Origin: Vulcanimicrobiota bacterium
Lineage (GTDB): Bacteria > Vulcanimicrobiota > Vulcanimicrobiia > Vulcanimicrobiales > Vulcanimicrobiaceae
Direction: 5' to 3'
Assembly: GCA_019245275.1 (NCBI GenBank)
Contig: JAFARW010000007.1
Location: forward strand, 1 to 7,835
Length of the DNA: 7,835 bases
Shown: positions 6,364-7,835 of the stretch, piece after piece
Numbering within the stretch: the stretch's first letter is position 1
Layout of the letters: each line of letters begins with the position of its first letter
Program-made: the position numbers and the translations under genes
The notes under the pieces: model-generated
The model's input: the letters and a program-made list of their open reading frames with translations, nothing else
Told to the model about the DNA's origin: nothing
The model's database searches: none

Positions 6364-6409
6364 GTTCTTCCTGCATCCTTGCGGCAGCCGGCCGGCCTTA
6401 CAGTAGTTG

Positions 6410-6817
6410 ATGAAACAGAGCGATTCAGCGACTCAGAAGACCGACGCCGAGTGGCGCCAAGAGCTCTCCCCAGAACAATACGCCGTCCTCCGCCAGGCTG
6501 CAACCGAGGCTCCATTCACGGGCGCACTACTTCAGAATAAGGAAAGCGGCATGTACCTCTGCGGTGCGTGCGGCGCGCCGCTCTTTCGATCCGACAGCAA
6601 GTACGATTCGGGATGCGGTTGGCCGAGTTTTACGCATCCGGAAACGCGCGAGAATGTGCGCCTGCTCGACGATGACAGTCACGGCATGCATCGGACCGAA
6701 GTGCGTTGCAAGCGCTGCGACTCACATCTGGGACATGTCTTTGACGATGGGCCGGGTCCTGAAGGCACGCGCTACTGCATCAATTCACTAGCGCTCGGCT
6801 TCCAAAAGCACAGTTGA
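6410..6817 (+). CDS. msrB: Peptide-methionine (R)-S-oxide reductase
   Basis: 135 residues, the usual length of a stand-alone MsrB. It reduces methionine-R-sulfoxide in proteins and is normally recharged by thioredoxin. The family hallmarks are all present: two zinc CxxC pairs (C51/C54 in YLCGACGAPLF and C100/C103 in VRCKRCDSHLGHVF), the GCGWPSF loop (69-74 region, C69 being a candidate resolving cysteine), and the catalytic cysteine C123 in RYCINS. There is no signal peptide, so it is cytosolic. ATG 6410 is chosen over TTG 6407; a clear Shine-Dalgarno is absent. The gene diverges from the repressor operon and shares its 124-bp intergenic region. It is followed 22 bp later by the RNase HI-like gene, probably in one transcript. 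Confidence 0.96.
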   Translation: MKQSDSATQKTDAEWRQELSPEQYAVLRQAATEAPFTGALLQNKESGMYLCGACGAPLFRSDSKYDSGCGWPSFTHPETRENVRLLDDDSHGMHRTEVRCKRCDSHLGHVFDDGPGPEGTRYCINSLALGFQKHS

Positions 6818-6839
6818 GCGTAGCGGCGAAGATGCGGCC

Positions 6840-7238
6840 GTGGAAGCGACGCTCTTTGCCGATGGAGGTTCGCGGGGAAACCCGGGGCACGCCGCTTCGG
6901 CGGCGGTCCTCATTGCCGAAGACGGTGCCGTCTTGCGCGAGATCGGGCGATACTTAGGCGTCGCGACAAATAACGTCGCGGAGTGGACGGCTCTGCTGGA
7001 CGGCTTGAGCGCGGCAAAAGAATTAGGTATCGATCGGCTCGCAGTTCGTCTGGACAGCGAGCTTGTCGTGCGTCAACTCAACGGGCAATATCGCGTCAAA
7101 CACGAGAATCTGCGGCCCCTGTACGCGCGGGCGAAAGCGCTGCTTTCACAATTCGAAGACGTGGATGTCCGCCACGTGCGCCGCAATGAGAACAAACTAG
7201 CGGATGCGGTGGTGAATCGCATCCTGGACGAACAGTAA
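6840..7238 (+). CDS. RNase HI-family protein (short, RVT_3-like)
   Basis: 132 residues starting at GTG 6840, in a compact RNase H fold. The active-site residues can be read in order: D8 in FADGGSRGNPG, E48 in NNVAEWTAL, D72 in LDSELVVRQLNG, and D122 in NENKLAD, with H112 in the flexible loop before the last aspartate. This is the short form common in Gram-positive bacteria, archaea and many soil lineages. It should cut the RNA strand of RNA-DNA hybrids, removing primers and R-loops. No separate N-terminal hybrid-binding domain is present. It sits 22 bp after msrB, and its TAA stop overlaps by one base the ATG of the next gene (TAATG), so the three genes look co-transcribed. A long antisense frame here has no recognisable protein features. 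Confidence 0.92.
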   Translation: MEATLFADGGSRGNPGHAASAAVLIAEDGAVLREIGRYLGVATNNVAEWTALLDGLSAAKELGIDRLAVRLDSELVVRQLNGQYRVKHENLRPLYARAKALLSQFEDVDVRHVRRNENKLADAVVNRILDEQ

Positions 7239-7835
7239 TGCGGCGGCCCGCTTTCGCATTGGTTGTTTCGCTCGCTGCGGTCGCTGCTGTTATCGCCGGC
7301 TGGATTTTGTTTTTTGCGAAGCCGGAGACGGCACGCTACCACGCAACGCAAAAGGTAGCGAACTCTTCGAGCGACTTGCACGTTGGAATGAACGTGCGCT
7401 ACGCTTCGGGCCCGATTACGAGCGAAGAATATCGCATGGCCGATCGCAACGGCAGTTCGACCGCGAGTTACCGCATTGTCGGTACGAACGGAAAGGTCTA
7501 CACGATTACAACGCCCCCAATCGAAAGCTATACCGTCCCGTTCTTTTTCGAACGCGTCGTCGCCGATGGGATTTGGAAAGTCGTTAATCGGCCGCCCCGC
7601 GGGGATCGCAGCATTGCGTATGCGCTGCACGTCGATCAAGCGGTGCAGGGCGAGCGTGGGTCGCGAACGGTGACATTTACGGATCCGCAGTATTGGGCGA
7701 CGACGGCCGGCCGCCAATACGAGATCCACTTGGATCGCAACAAGCCGACACCGTCGCTGCTTCAACTCTCCGGTAGCGCGATCGCCGACAAGCGGTATCA
7801 AGCGATCGTGAACGATTTTCGAAACTTCGGAACGC
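7238..7835 (+). CDS. Membrane-anchored extracytoplasmic protein of unknown function, 3'-truncated
   Basis: Starting at ATG 7238 the frame stays open to the window end (199 codons with no stop), so the gene is incomplete. Residues 1-4 are MRRP, and 5-26 form one hydrophobic helix (AFALVVSLAAVAAVIAGWIL and on), a signal anchor or uncleaved signal. The remainder is polar and beta-rich: NVRYASGPITSEEYRM (52-67), YRIVGTNGKVYTI (78-90), ESYTVPFFFERVVADGIWKV (96-115) and RTVTFTDPQYWAT (143-155). It has no cysteine in the visible part. The family is not recognised and no function is proposed. Its start overlaps the RNase HI stop by one base (TAATG), indicating translational coupling. Confidence 0.75.
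   Translation, partial: MRRPAFALVVSLAAVAAVIAGWILFFAKPETARYHATQKVANSSSDLHVGMNVRYASGPITSEEYRMADRNGSSTASYRIVGTNGKVYTITTPPIESYTVPFFFERVVADGIWKVVNRPPRGDRSIAYALHVDQAVQGERGSRTVTFTDPQYWATTAGRQYEIHLDRNKPTPSLLQLSGSAIADKRYQAIVNDFRNFGT

Noticed and set aside
7073..7801. 242-codon open frame on the minus strand
   Set aside because: It is antisense to the RNase HI active-site region and the exported-protein gene; its Arg/Ser-rich composition shows no domain.

Overview
This is a chromosomal stretch of a G+C-rich bacterium (roughly 55-60% G+C by eye). No mobile element is visible. GTG start codons, a pentapeptide-rich exported protein, an envelope-anchored beta-propeller lipoprotein and a BlaI/M56 pair would suit a soil lineage such as Eremiobacterota/Vulcanimicrobiota or a similar poorly cultured phylum. 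That placement is a weak guess, because no phylogenetic marker is present.

Layout. Positions 1-2004 hold the 3' part of a GNAT acetyltransferase (+), a short repeat-like hairpin, a single-domain cupin (-), a tRNA-Pro(GGG) (+), and a lipoprotein with propeller-like repeats that starts 11 nt after the tRNA. Positions 2007-2815 hold a second GNAT (-) and a small two-helix membrane protein (+), divergent from each other. Positions 2812-6363 hold a three-gene minus-strand operon: a BlaI-family repressor (6285-5902), an M56 (BlaR1-like) membrane metalloprotease whose C-terminal sensor is a pentapeptide-repeat domain (5905-3722), and a secreted pentapeptide-repeat protein (3711-2812). Positions 6410-7835 hold a plus-strand cluster diverging from it: msrB, an RNase HI-like gene, and the start of an unrecognised membrane-anchored protein that runs off the window. 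No gap of 300 bases lacks a gene.

How the genes may work together. The minus-strand operon looks like a self-contained envelope-sensing circuit. A consensus-like sigma70 promoter (TTGACA, 17 bp, TATACT) is bracketed by two near-identical 18-bp repeats 45 bp apart, which are good candidates for BlaI operators and autorepression. By analogy with BlaR1/BlaI, a signal at the outer domain would activate the cytosolic HELAH protease, repressor would be lost, and all three genes would be expressed. There is no penicillin-binding domain. In its place is a proline/histidine-rich spacer, a run of 7-residue repeats and a pentapeptide domain. The secreted third gene product carries the same bipartite pentapeptide architecture as the receptor's outer domain, including paired CxGC motifs about 103-105 residues apart. 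Receptor sensor and secreted product therefore look homologous, which suggests co-assembly, ligand or decoy behaviour. This is the most interesting system in the window. The flanking msrB repairs oxidised methionine and may share the regulatory region, since the distal repeat lies about 46 bp from its start.
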